Source: Osedax fenrisi
Lineage: Eukaryota; Annelida; Polychaeta; Sabellida; Siboglinidae
DNA length: 64,000 nt
Reading direction: 5' to 3'
Assembly (NCBI GenBank): GCA_964019155.1
Contig: OZ025240.1
Location: forward strand, 90,594,961 to 90,658,960
Part shown: positions 29,443-41,478 of the stretch, piece by piece
Position numbering within the stretch: the first letter of the stretch is position 1
Layout: every line of letters begins with the position of its first letter
Made by a program: the position numbers and the translations under genes
The notes under the pieces: generated by a model
Database searches by the model: none
Told to the model about the DNA's origin: nothing
The model's input: the letters and a program-made list of their open reading frames with translations, nothing else

Positions 29443-30533
29443 CCCAGTACATTTTTGTGTGAGAAAATTCATGTATTACACATCCATATATAGCTACGAT
29501 ACAACCAGTGTATTACACGGACAGTTTGTTAATATAATACACGGACATTTTTTTTACAATAAGATACGTTTTTGTATACACGTTATTTATACTCAATATT
29601 CTGAAGAACATTTTACATTATTGATACACTTATAATTCTAAATGTATTAAAGAATTACATATCGGTTATATTTAAAATATAAGTTTAATAATAATAATAT
29701 TTTGAATATAAAATACAATGTTTTAATATTCAATAATGAGTAATTATTATAATATATAATATATTATTATATATAATATATTTCAAATTTATTATCTTAA
29801 TTATCAATATAATTATGATTATAATAGTTGTTTAAGTTGACAATTAAATAAAATTAAGGTGATTTTAAAAAACCATATACACTTAAATAATTTATGATTT
29901 TAAAATAGTAAATTTATTTATTAAATACATAATATAAAATTAAATATAAATTAAAATAATAATTGATAATTAATTTATGCTAGTACTAAATTAAAGCAAT
30001 ATATCAAAATAAAGAAAAGGTAAAATAGTATATTTGTTCTATATTAAAATAAATAATGTATTTGTAAATAAATATTATAGTGACAAAATGTCCGTGTAAT
30101 ACACGGACATTTTGTCTATGTAAAACACTTTTAGTGCAATACAAGAATATTTAGTCTATGTAAAACACGGACATATAGTCTGTGATTTATTTATTTTTTA
30201 ATTTTAAATTTTAGTAATTTAAATACTCTATAATAAAGAGTAGAATTAATACTATTCTATAACTTATGTTAAATTATATTATTTATTTTTATATATAGTG
30301 ATTTATGTAGGTGTAATATCGCAAATGTAGGTATTGATATTTATATAAAACAATTATTTGTTTGTATAATAAATGTAAATACATTATTATATATAATTGA
30401 AGATTAAATTCTATATTATATATTAACTTATAAATATTTTTTAAATTTCTACTGTGTAAAATTTCAAAATCGTGTAAAATATCCAGCTTTTACACGAGAT
30501 AAAACACGGACAAAAACACAAATAGTTACTGGG
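29443..30533. mobile_element. Family D non-autonomous DNA element, complete
   Basis: A 1091-bp element flanked by CA (29441-29442, 30534-30535). The empty site survives in duplication copy 1 (28167-28168, TTATTCAGTGATTTAT), fixing both ends. Ends CCCAGTACATTTTTGTGTG and, reversed, CCCAGTAACTATTTGTGTTT. The word ACACGGACATTTTGTC and shorter forms occur at least seven times (29515-29550, 30090-30180, 30500-30515) in both orientations. No coding capacity. Confidence 0.85.
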
Positions 30534-30669
30534 CAGTGATTTATTTAGAAAATAGTATTCATAATCTGTCCCTCTATATAACTAAGGTTACTAATATATG
30601 TTTTTAAAATGGAAAATATATTATAAATTATATAATAATTTATTTTTATGTATTACATATTACGCCAAT

Positions 30670-30701
<32 letters not shown>

Positions 30702-30903
30702 AGTTTATAAATAAAGAGTTATTTATAATCATTATTATACAATGTATGTGGATAATATAAATTATTAATTAAACTATTAAAACCAATTACACTAACAAAA
30801 ATATAATTGTATGTGCATTTTAATTTCAAAGAAATATATTATAATGTAAAAAATATAAAATATAGTATACTATATATATTATGTGATTCCTAAAATATAA
30901 ATA

Positions 30904-30946
<43 letters not shown>

Positions 30947-31027
30947 TATGAAAAGATATTTATGTATCATGGAAATATACTTATTTATATGTGTATATTA
31001 TTTATAATAGTTAAAAGTATAATAAAA

Positions 31028-31171
31028 CTAACGATATGGTTTCCGATTATCACATGCTACAGGAGCACTCGGAAAACCATCAATATTGTCCCTAAATACA
31101 TCGTACCATATTAAAGCATATGCATTTAGATTGTCACCATCTCCTATAGGTGTATTACATCCCCTTGCCAT
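31028..31171 (-). CDS. Unassigned 47-codon reading frame
   Basis: On the minus strand ATG at 31171 reads MARGCNTPIGDGDNLNAYAL then IWYDVFRDNIDGFPSAPVAC and DNRKPYR, followed by TAG. I do not recognise the family. The residue composition is balanced (Gly, Pro, Asp, Trp, Cys) and the local G+C is well above the surrounding sequence, unlike the Ile/Tyr/Asn frames typical of this DNA. It could be a terminal exon (AAAAAG acceptor-like sequence just upstream), a fragment of an element or captured DNA. No second exon was found nearby. Confidence 0.35.
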   Translation of the reverse strand: MARGCNTPIGDGDNLNAYALIWYDVFRDNIDGFPSAPVACDNRKPYR

Positions 31172-31719
31172 GTGTATCTTTTTAATTTATATATTTACAT
31201 TATTCTGTGTTTAATGTTAAACAATTTCTAATAAATATATATTATTTATAAGTTATGATGTTTTAGATAATATTAAGATGTATTTTGTATGAACATTTTG
31301 CATAAATCTTTCACTTTACTATTTTCTGAGATATATTCTATATTTAATGATAAACAAAAATTACGCGAATTTGCAATTATTTTTAAACATATAAATAATT
31401 TAATGAATTAATTAAAAATATATTATGATCAAAATGAAAACATTTATTTTGTTATTTAATATATATATATATAATCTATAGGTAATATAACATATATTTA
31501 TATCAACACACTATAAACATATATCCAATAATACTATATATTACATTTAAAATAGTATATCTACTAAATAGTTATATTTATGGATCAAATATATATATAT
31601 TTATATGTGTATATATAGAGTGTTGAATCAATCATTATTAAAACTCACTTTTTTCTAGATTTTAATATTATTAATAAATAATATACAAATATAATTCATA
31701 TATATATGCATTAAAAATG

Positions 31720-32198
31720 CATTACGACCATTAAAGATGTGTTTGTTGGATGTTTCTAAAGCTTTTGATACAGTATCTCACAACTCAATTGTTGCATTAG
31801 CTGAAAGAGTAGGGACTCCTAAAATGTAAACCAATTATATCATGCATACTTATTCAGATTGTGCAACTCAATTAAAATATAAAAACGGAATATCACCTAG
31901 TATACTAGTCAATCGTGGAGTAAAACAAGGTGACCCAATGTCTCCCGCTCTTTTTAACTCCATTATAGATTATGTTACTGATAATATGACAGGTAGTATT
32001 AATTTACAAGGAAATAGTACAATAAGTCATATGGCATTTGCAGATGATCTGGTTTTATTTGCGAAATATGATGTAATGATCCAATATCAAGTTGATCATG
32101 TTTTATTTAGACTAACTCAATGTGTGTTAAACGTTAACAAATAAAAATGCGCTACATTGAATATAATTATTAACCCAAAGAAAAAACAATGGATATGT
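31720..32198 (+). pseudogene. R2-clade retrotransposon relic, 5' portion (reverse transcriptase)
   Basis: One frame reads LRPLKMCLLDVSKAFDTVSH, NRGVKQGDPMSPALFN and SHMAFADDLVLFAK: RT motifs A, B and C (catalytic DD in FADD) in the R2 style (RGVKQGDP rather than GVPQGS). Two in-frame stops occur (31827, 32142). It is 5'-truncated and does not sit in 28S rDNA, the usual R2 target. The frame is cut at 32198 by a younger LINE and resumes in frame at 34308. Confidence 0.85.
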
Positions 32199-34303
32199 GT
32201 ATATACAATAAACATAAACCAAATAGTAAAGCTAAATGGAGACTATATCAAATAAAGTTATCTGAAACCATATCGGATTACATCTATAACATTGAAGCTA
32301 GAGGACTATCTAACAATAACCTTAAATCATTTTATTCTTATGTTAATAGACAAATATCTACGCGTAGCAATATGCCTCCTCTAATGTAAAATAATAATAA
32401 ATTGTTAACCCTAGATCGAGATAAAGCTCAATGCTTATCTAAACAGTTTAAATCTGTATTTACTAAGGACAGCTATACATTTATTAGTAATTCATCCATA
32501 GTTTCTAATAATGTATTTAACACCTTCCTTATATGCCCCGAGACTGTAAGAAAATATCTTTGCCTCGTGCCCAATAAGTATAGTATACCATCAGACAGAC
32601 TACCAAAGGGTATCCTAAAATCTTTATCATATGAGCTATGTATTCCTCTTTCCTTAATATTCAATCATTCACTAACTAACCAATACTGCCCAAATATGTG
32701 GAAACAGAGTATAATTACTCGGATATTTAAAAAAGGTGATACATATTTACCATCGAACTATAGACCTATAAGTATTCTACCCTCCACATTAATTCTTTTT
32801 GAAAAGATTCTTTGTAGATACCTGGTTCACTTTCTCAGAGAAAACGGCTACATATCACAATGCCAATATGGATTTCTATCGGGAAAATCAACCACTCTGC
32901 AGTTGATCCAATACTATAGGAATCTAGCCCGAGTCATGGACAACAACTATACTTTGCATACTACATACATCGACTTCGCAAAGGCATTCGACACAGTATC
33001 ACATGCTAAGTTATTATCTGAGATTGAAGCTCTAGGAATAACTGGTAATGTACTACACTGGATACAATCATGTCTTCATAATAGACATCAGTGTGTTAAG
33101 GTTGGTATGAATGTATCTGATAATATTATGGCAACATCAGGGGTTCCGCAAGGTTCTTGTTTAGGACCAATTTTATTTATAATCTACATAAATGACCTTC
33201 CCAATATATTCTCACCTCAGATCATATGTACCCTTTTTGCTGACGATGCCAAACTTTCTCTTATTCATAAATATGAATTTGAAATGGACTATATGTATAA
33301 TGCACAAACCAAATTAAATGATTGGTCAAAATTATCAGGTCTTAATTTAGCAATCCATAAATGCTCTATAATGTCTAGTAAGGGTAATGAAATATCATCA
33401 TACTCGATTAACGGTGTTCAATTAGGATATTATAATACGTACACCAATCTAGGTGTAATTCTCCATCATAATCTATCTTTTAATGATCATATTGATAATA
33501 TTATCCGTAAAGCATACAGAATGATTAATATAATCTTTCGAGTATTTAGATGTAACAAACATTCACCATTGACACTAGCATATATAAGTTATGTAAGACC
33601 TGTCCTTGAATACGCTTCCAGTCTCTGGAATCCATCCATTCCTTTCAGAACAAATGGTAATTCCACCAAACTCGAATTGGTTCAGAGACTATTTACTCGT
33701 AAGCTTTTCTTTAGGTGCAATTTAGGTTCATTAGAATACCCTGATAGATTACTATTTTTAAAGCTAAAATCACTTTATTCCCGTAGGCATGTTGCTGATA
33801 TGGTGCTGACTTACAAAATAGTCAATGGTCTCGTTGATGTGAATGTAGATGGTTTCTTGTGGACCTACACGAATCATCTTAGAGGGTCTTCGGTGAAAAT
33901 TAAAAGAGATATCTCTAAGAATAACCGATCACACAACTTCTTCAGCAATCGGGTCTCGGCTACATGGAACAATCTGCCTGCTCATCTAACAGTAATGAAG
34001 TCTCTTCCATTATTTAAATCGGGTGTTTCTGCGATACTGTCTGGTAGTTGATGAACATGTTCATCCTACCTTGTACATTTTCCTCCCCACGGCATAGGAA
34101 ATGATTCACCCTTTCTTAAAAGCTGAGATCTGTCGCGGCCTTATTGGCATATCATTAGCATATACGAGCTAAGTAATGGCATATGTAAATCAATAATGTT
34201 AATACTTTTATTTTCTTTCTTACTATTAGTTTTATCTCTTGTTTTATGTCATTTTGAATATCTATTTTCTATATTCAATAATTTAATTATTATTATTATT
34301 ATT
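32199..34303 (+). mobile_element. Jockey/CR1-like LINE, 5'-truncated, inserted into the R2 relic
   Basis: Target repeat ATGT flanks it (32195-32198 and 34304-34307) and its 3' end is an (ATT)n microsatellite (34285-34303). Joining the flanks across one ATGT restores an uninterrupted R2 codon frame, so the boundaries are secure. Only the polymerase part and about 250 bp of 3' UTR are present. Confidence 0.9.
32201..34051 (+). pseudogene. LINE reverse transcriptase, nearly intact
   Basis: About 615 codons in one frame with a single stop (TAA, 32387-32389). Motifs in order: WRLYQIKLSETISDYI linker; SNYRPISILP; YIDFAKAFDTVSH (motif A Asp); GVPQGSCLGPILFIIYINDL; FADDAKLS (catalytic DD); YLGVILHHNLSFNDHI-type region (NLGV); then VRPVLEYASSLWNPS and a C-terminal TWNNLPAHL end. 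This is the usual order of Jockey/CR1-group LINEs. The endonuclease is absent by truncation. One stop in 1.85 kb implies a recent insertion. Confidence 0.92.
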
Positions 34304-35590
34304 ATGTAACCCATATAGTTTTATATTTGTTGATAATTCTACAATTAAAGCGCTAAATATAGAAGACACTTATAGATATCTTGGCATCAACATAGGCGCT
34401 TTGGATAATAAAAATAATTCAATTAATTATGACCTCACATCTAAACTTATGGCAATATCTAAATCTACTCTAAAACCCCAACAAAAATTGTTTATGCTAA
34501 AAAATCATGTAATTTCAAGTATGCTTCATACCTTGAATTTCTCTAACGTATATTTAAATTCATTAAAAATGATGGACAGAAGTATTCGGTCGTTCGTCAG
34601 ACGTTGGCTTAGACTACCTTCAGATACTTCACTCGGTGTACTCATCGCACCTAGTAGTGTCGGTGGGATAGATATCACTCGTCTTTTTCTGGCAATACCG
34701 GTGCTGCCGCTAAAAAGTATTTCATCCATTAGAAGGAATGATGACACTATTATTCAAACTCTTCCCGATAGCGTTATTCTAAAATTGTATACACATCGAT
34801 TATACGATGAATACACGTTTATTGATGACATCTCCATAAATAAATATCATTCAATATATTTATTTAATTCTGTCGATGGTAAGGGTTTAGAATTAGACAC
34901 ACATAGTCCTTTTATTAATAATTGGATAACTTCTCCTATAAAGATATTTTCTGGTCGTGATGTTGTAGATATGGTAAAGCTAAAACACGGTCTACTGTAG
35001 GTCCTATACACATTACAGATGTAAACATATGTTTACAAGTTTAAATACAAACTTTTTAAGTCGAGGATGTAATTATAAATATGACTGCCTAAATCATATT
35101 ATGCAGCTTGTAGATTTAATTATAATAACATTATTTACAGGCATAATTATGTTAACGATCTTTAATCACTCTACTTAATAAGTACAAATTTACAACTATA
35201 CTGGAACCACACATATGAACACAACTTGGCTTACGCAAACCTGACTTACTGGCTTACCGAAATGACATTGTTTATATTATAGATACTCAAATTTCAACTG
35301 ATACAATAGATACTGATACAAATTACCGACACAAAACTGACTACTATAATAAACCTGAAATACTCTCCTACGCAAAACAACTTAGGTTACTGGTGCACCT
35401 ACTGGTGCAAAGCAGGCTAAATTAAGTGCCTCTTGTTGGAACTGGCGTGGTATATCCTCATCCCTAACGTCTAAACACCTATATTCGTTAGGTATGATGA
35501 AGCATGATATTACGCTACTCAGTATTCGTGTTATGACAGGCAGTCTAAATATTTATCGCAAATAGGTTGCACCTACTGCTGCAATGAATT
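34304..35590 (+). pseudogene. R2-clade relic, 3' portion (post-RT, zinc knuckle, C-terminal domain)
   Basis: It resumes in the same frame as the left part with DTYRYLGINIG and SFVRRWLRLPSDTSLGVLIA, the post-RT region of R2 (YLG; WLRLP.D). It is open to 35000. Beyond it is decayed: CNYKYDCLNHIMQ and RHNYVNDL recall the R2 Cys/His knuckle, and NWRGI..SLTSKHLYSLGM with ITLLSIRVMTGSLNIYR the C-terminal endonuclease-domain region, to about 35590. Confidence 0.82.
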
Positions 35591-35699
35591 ATTGTAAAAT
35601 CCTTAATTATCTGGCCTCTCCTTTGCCTACTTCGTCATATTTTTATTAATATGTTTTCGCTAATAAATGGGATAATTGGCTCTGGTTATTAACTAACCA

Positions 35700-35705
35700 T
35701 TGTCC

Positions 35706-35776
<71 letters not shown>

Positions 35777-35914
35777 CTTATATACACAAATATATATATA
35801 TATATACTACCGTAGATTGGAATAAGTTTATTAATGAAAAACAATTCGAGCTACATTGTATTACATCCACAATTAAATGACTTCCTATATAAATATGTTA
35901 TATATACATATATA

Positions 35915-35970
<56 letters not shown>

Positions 35971-36190
35971 CATGTGTGCATATATGCGATAAATAATTAT
36001 TATAAATATATATTTATATTGTATAAGTATTATATATAGTATTTAATTATAAAATTATTATTAGTTGTACCTATTTCACATTGCGTATGTTCCACATTAA
36101 TATGACGTTCACTACTACAAAGTATACACGTTGATATAGTTAACTCTATTTAAAAATAAAATTTGAATTAAATATTTAATAATACTAAAT
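35700..36190. repeat. TA microsatellites between retrotransposons
   Basis: (TA)n at 35707-35778 and 35919-35966, with no coding sequence between them. Confidence 0.8.
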
Positions 36191-36636
36191 ATAAAGTGTT
36201 TTAAAAATATGCTAAACATATATATAAGGTGTTTCTATATATATATATACAAAAACATTTAAATTGTAATATATTAGATACTTTAAGTTATTCAATGCCA
36301 GATTATGTATACATAGTTAGTATATCGATGCTTATAAATAATAAACATACTATAATCAGAGGGATATGTAAATCTCATAATTCTGATATTAAACGTTTTA
36401 GTTATTTTATTTATAATAATTTTAGCGTTTTTTCAATCACATGTGATTTATTTTTAGTTGGTGATGTTAATGTTAATATTTTAATTAATTAGTTATTTCA
36501 TTGATACCATTTTCAGTATGGATTTTTTCCACTAGTAACTAGGCTGACTAAATATGGTAATAGTATTAATTCATAATGTATATATCATTTGTTATAATGT
36601 AACATATAAACCAGTAAGTAATAGAATTGTATTTAG

Positions 36637-38015
36637 TAGTACAATTTCAAATACTTGGTTGTTCTCGAGAACTTCAAATCTTAAAATTGTTGTTCTCGAG
36701 AACTTCAAATCTCTCATATTTATATATGTTATCGAGAACTTCAATTCTTAAATAATATTTTAAAATAATTAACGAAGAAAAAAATGAGATATTAATTAAT
36801 AAATTATTATTAATAATAATAAATTAATTAATAAATAATTATTAATTATAATAATTAATAAATAATTATTATTAATTAATAATAATAATAATTAATTTAT
36901 AAATAATTATTAAATAATAAATTATAATTAAATAATTAATAATTATTAAAATAATATATAATTAATAATTAATAATATATAATTAAATAATTAATTATTA
37001 TTAAAAATAATAATTTATAATTAATAATTTATAATTAATAATTTATAATTATAATTATTTATAATTATAATTATTTATAATTATAATTATTTATAATTAT
37101 AATTATTTATAATTAATAATTATTAAAATGATATATAATTAATAATATATAATTAATTATTATAAAGTAATAATAATATATAATTAATTATTATAAATTA
37201 ATAATAATAATTGATAAATAATTATTAATTAATAAATTATAATTGAATAATTAACAAAAAATAATTATTAATTACTTATAAAATACTTTACTATTCTAAT
37301 AATCCTATATCTCAGTATATAGTAGTTACTAACTACTAGTTAGTATATATTATATACTATATACTATATACATGGTTTATATATGGTGTGTAATATACAT
37401 TGTATATACTATATAAACCATAGCATATATATAAAGCTAAATATAAATATTATATTTAGTCTATATATAAATATTAATTTAAAATGTATGTGTAGACAAA
37501 TATAGTTTTAAAATGTTTATGAATTAACATTATTATATATTAGTACAGAGTATACTTAGATAGTATATTTATATATAAATCATTTCAACTTAATCTAATT
37601 ATATTCCTTCAGGAATATTCAGAATATACGTATTAATTTTAAATATTGTTATTAATTGATAAATGTTATAATAAATCAAGGAGACGGTGTCCTTGATAAC
37701 ATTATTCTATTTTAAATATGTTATCATATAGTTGATATAACTATCATATAGTTGATAATCAAAGTAATAGTACCTATAGGTATATATACATTTATATGGA
37801 TATTTTAAAATAGTTGAAAGAAACTTATTATATAATTATGTTAATCGATCATTAACCGATCAATTACCCGACATGATAGCCGAACCGAAACTAACTTTAA
37901 AATAAATATTTGAGTCTATCAAATATTTCCAAATACCCGAAAATTAAAGATTTTAACCGAACCGAAAAAAAAAATTTTAGATTTGATATTTGAGATTTGA
38001 AATTCTACAGCACTA
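36637..38015. mobile_element. hAT-like element inside the LINE, perfect 8-bp target duplication
   Basis: Flanks GTATTTAG at 36629-36636 and 38016-38023. Ends TAGTACAATTTCAAATAC and, reversed, TAGTGCTGTAGAATTTCAAAT. 1379 bp without transposase coding; the interior is an almost pure A/T expansion (36780-37290). Beneath the left end TCGAGAACTTCAAAT is repeated three times (36664-36750), and beneath the right end are AACCGAACCGAAA words, candidate transposase sites. Confidence 0.85.
36780..37290. repeat. A/T-only expansion within the hAT-like element
   Basis: Five hundred bases almost without G or C, made of TTTATAATTATAATTA-like tandem units (16 bp, clearest at 37045-37110) and ATTAATAAT runs; strongly self-complementary. 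Confidence 0.8.
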
Positions 38016-38401
38016 GTATTTAGTGATATTAGTGATCATCTACCCATTTTTATAATTTATGACATATCAAATAAAAGTAATAAAAAGCATAATACATATA
38101 AATATCATTATAATATATATATTAAAAATATATATATTAAATAATCATACAATAAATAAATATAAATGTAGTATTAATGCTTTTGATTGGAAATATATCT
38201 AATCTGAAATTGACTTAGAATTAGTTTATGATAAATTAATTAATGATTTAGTAGAATTATTTAATTTAAGTTGTCCAATTATAAAAGTTAAAGAAAAAAT
38301 TTAAAAAAATAAACCATGGTTATATAATATTCTGATTAAATGTATAAATAAATAAAATAAAATGTATAAACAAAGTATTAAAAATAAATCATTTACTTTA
38401 T

Positions 38402-38760
38402 AAAGTATACTTTTTGTATACCCTTGACTCGCGAATCGTAGGATAAATCAATGAGCTGGTTATTATATAATGCCGTCGCCATTCGTTGCGGTCATGTGGT
38501 TTCACCATTAAATCAGACACTGTCATCTTACTCCATTATTTGATATCATTGATCCATTTTCTATTGGGTCTACCACATTTTCGATTGCCCTCAACCATTT
38601 TTGGAGGATTGTTTTGCTGAGGTTGTCATGTATAATTGTATGACCGTACCATTTTAATTTTCTTTGACTGATAGACTGTAATATTGCTTCATATGTATCA
38701 ATTAAAATTATCATCGTATCTTTAATATACTCGCTTGTCTTCATTTCTGTGTATGATATT
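38402..38760 (-). pseudogene. Antisense LINE C-terminal fragment nested in the LINE
   Basis: The minus strand reads SISQRKLKWYGHTIIHDNLS, KTILQK, WINDIK and MTVSDLMVKPHDRNEWRRH in adjacent frames, the well known C-terminus of animal RTE/L2-like LINEs (LrwfGHv.R...; W...i..w......A.dR..WR). It interrupts the host LINE between the KMYKQ and RLSEKLYY segments. Confidence 0.8.
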
Positions 38761-38940
38761 CAAAGAAATTTCTGTGAGATTTACAAATCATTTATAAAAA
38801 TAAATTATTATAAAAGATATAAATATATACTTACATCATTATTACGTTTATCTGAAAAATTATAATATTCAAATAAAATAAATAATAATAAAAATAATAT
38901 TAAGTATACATGGTCAATTATTAATAATTTAATTAATCCT

Positions 38941-39949
38941 CTCAGTAAATTTTTGTGTGAGAAAATATGTGTATTACACTGACAAAATGTCCAAAATGTC
39001 AATAAGACACGTTTTTGTATACACGTTCTTTATACTCGATATTCTTAAGAACATTTAATATTATTGATAAGCTTATAATTCTATATGTATTATAGAATTA
39101 CATATCGGTTATATTTAAAACATAAGTTTAATAATAATAATATTTTAGAATATTAAATACAATGTTTCAATATTCAATAATGAGTAATCATTATAATATT
39201 ATTTCAAATTTATTATCTCAATTATTAATACAATTATGATTATCATACTTGTTTAAGTTGACAAGTAAATGAAAGTATGATGATAAAAATTCTATTTATT
39301 TAATACATAATATTAAAATAAATATAAATTAAAGTATTTATTGATAATTAATTTACACTAATACTAAATTAAATAAATATATCAAAATAAAGAAAGGTTA
39401 AAATAGTATATTTTTTCTATATTAAAATAATAATGTATTTATAAATGAATATTATAGTGACAACATGTCTGTGTAATACACGGACATTTATTCTTTGTAA
39501 AACACGGGCATATAGTCTGTGATTTACACGACCACTACACACATTTTAAAAAATAATAATTTTATTAATTGATATACTCATTAATAAAGAGTAGAATTAA
39601 GACTATTCTACAACTTATGTAAAATTAAACTAAATTATTTATTTGTATATATAGTGATTTATATCTATGTAATACACGGACATTTGTCCTGGTAAACACG
39701 GATATTTAGTTAGTATAAAACATGTATAGTAGTCACCTTACAAATGTATTGATATTTATATAAAACAATTATTGCTGTTGTATAATAAATGTAAATACAT
39801 TATTATATCTACTTGAAGATTAATTGCTATATCATATATTACCTTATAATTATATTTAAATTTCTACCGTGTAAAATTTCAAAAATCGTGTAAGATGTCC
39901 AGCTTTTATACAAGGTAAAACACGGACAAAAAAACAAAAATGTACTGGG
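38941..39949. mobile_element. Second family D element, nested in the LINE
   Basis: 1009 bp. Left end CTCAGTAAATTTTTGTGTGAG, right end reversed CCCAGTACATTTTTGTTTT. Long stretches align with the element at 29443-30533 (GTTCAATATTCAATAATGAG, CATATAGTCTGTGATTTA). Flanks CT and CA are an imperfect 2-bp duplication. It separates the LINE segments WSIINNLI and NEFNKLFSN. Confidence 0.82.
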
Positions 39950-40719
39950 CAATTTAAGTAAAAAAGATAATAATTATAATTCTCCGAATTCTAATGAATT
40001 TAACAAATTATTTAGTAATATAGGTTTCAACTTATCTGAAGAAATATCTGAACCATTACTATATAGTGCTAATTGTAAAACTATGGCAGGTAATAATACA
40101 AATTCATTATTTTTTTTCATAAATTTCAATTTATGAAATTTTGAATGAGGTCATAAATTCGAAAAGTAAATCTATATAATATTTACTATAGTTCCAATTT
40201 TAGGATTTAAGTATGTTTACTTTAAGGAAATTATTTTAGAAATTAGTCGTATATTAAAACATATGTTTTAGAACATATATTGTTATTCATCTTTTCAAAT
40301 CTGGAGATTCCACTTTTCAAATAATTAGCTGAGAATTACAGACATATATCCTTACTGCCACAAATTTCAAAAATATTTGAGAAACTAATTAAAAGCAGGA
40401 TTTCAAATTGGTAATGATAATCAATATGGATAATATATGGATATATATATATTTCAGAAATAACGTGCCTATATCTGATGCATTATCTGATGTATTAGAA
40501 TCATTTAATACAAATTTAGAAAATGTACAGAACTGTGCTATTGTTTCAATAGATTTACGCAAAACCTTTGTTACGATCATGATATTTTAATAATTATCTT
40601 TATATTTATGGTATCAGAGGTAGAGCACTAAAATTAAAAAAAAATTATTTTTCTGATCGTCTTCAATTTTTTAGATACAATAATACTGAATAAATAATAA
40701 TTATATAAAATGTGGTATA

Positions 40720-41190
40720 CAAAGGGGATCAGGGGCCGGTTTGTCTGGAATATGTATAGCATTGGCCAGATACAATCCCAATAAGATACTACAAATACAA
40801 TCCTTATGTATAGTGAGAATTGGGTTGCTATGAGATGTTGTAGACATATCCTAGTTCATCTCAAGCTCAGCAATATTTATAATAAAATTCTTATTTTATT
40901 TTCGAATATGTTCAAATATTCTAAATATAATTAGGTACCCAAATTAGAAATTACTTAATTATAATTCGATTATTATATGATGTACATATAATTACATATG
41001 TACATAGGAGTTTTATATAGTTTCGGGAATCTCATTTAATGTCAAGTAGAATCAATAGATAATATTTGTAAACTTAATACAATGAAAAGTAAATTGTTAT
41101 ATTAAAGGTACTAATTATTATTTTTTTTTTTTCAAATATAGGTTATAGGGATATAGGTATATGTTATTATTATATATATATATAATTTAA
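40720..41190. other. Unclassified stretch after the LINE
   Basis: 40720-40870 is slightly richer in G+C (GATCAGGGGCCGGTTTGTCTGG) and may be a further piece of the LINE or another repeat. The remainder is A+T-rich. Confidence 0.35.
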
Positions 41191-41478
41191 CTGCCTGTGT
41201 GGCTCAGTGGCTAAGGCATCAGACACACAATCAGTAGGACACGGGTTCGACCCTCGTCCGGACCATTAATTAATTTTATAAAATGGGTCTTAAAATATTA
41301 TTTAGAAGTGATCTTATATAATTGTGTATAAATAAATGATCGGCTCTCGTTAAAACCATTGATGCCTTAACATTAGAGCGGCTTCGAAGGGACATTAGAG
41401 CCATATATGGTTATAAGTGAAAACTTCATCTAAGTTCCTGGATGGGATGAAAGGACTCCACCAAATAAAAATAACAAT
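41191..41478 (+). mobile_element. tRNA-derived SINE, near intact
   Basis: CTGTGTGGCTCAGTGGCTAAGG (box A), GGGTTCGACCCTCGTCCGGACC (box B plus CC), full body through ATGAAAGGACTCCACCAAATAAA and an A-rich tail. One of the best preserved copies and close to the family consensus. Confidence 0.92.

Larger units (their letters stand above)
28396..30700. repeat. Tandem duplication, copy 2
   Basis: Collinear with copy 1, including its own SINE at 28807. It lacks the family C element and the 620-bp insertion but carries a family D element at 29443-30533. Without insertions each copy is about 1.2 kb. Confidence 0.8.
36230..40710 (+). mobile_element. CR1-like LINE broken by three later insertions
   Basis: Endonuclease part at 36280-36628 (SMPDYV..VSISMLINN; LVGDVNVNIL, the GDFN motif). 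It resumes at 38016 (ISDHLPIFIIYD, the SDH motif) and reads NKPWLYNILIK..NKMYKQ to 38400. It continues at 38762-38940 (RLSEKLYYSNKI, YTWSIINNLI), then 39950-40135 (NEFNKLFSNIGFNLS) and into RT motifs at 40260-40620 (SKIFEKLIKSRI, FRNNVPISDALSDVL, VSIDLRKTF, YGIRGRALKLK). Insertions: hAT 36637-38015, antisense LINE tail 38402-38760, family D element 38941-39949. Many stops; the palm motif C region is lost. Confidence 0.8.
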
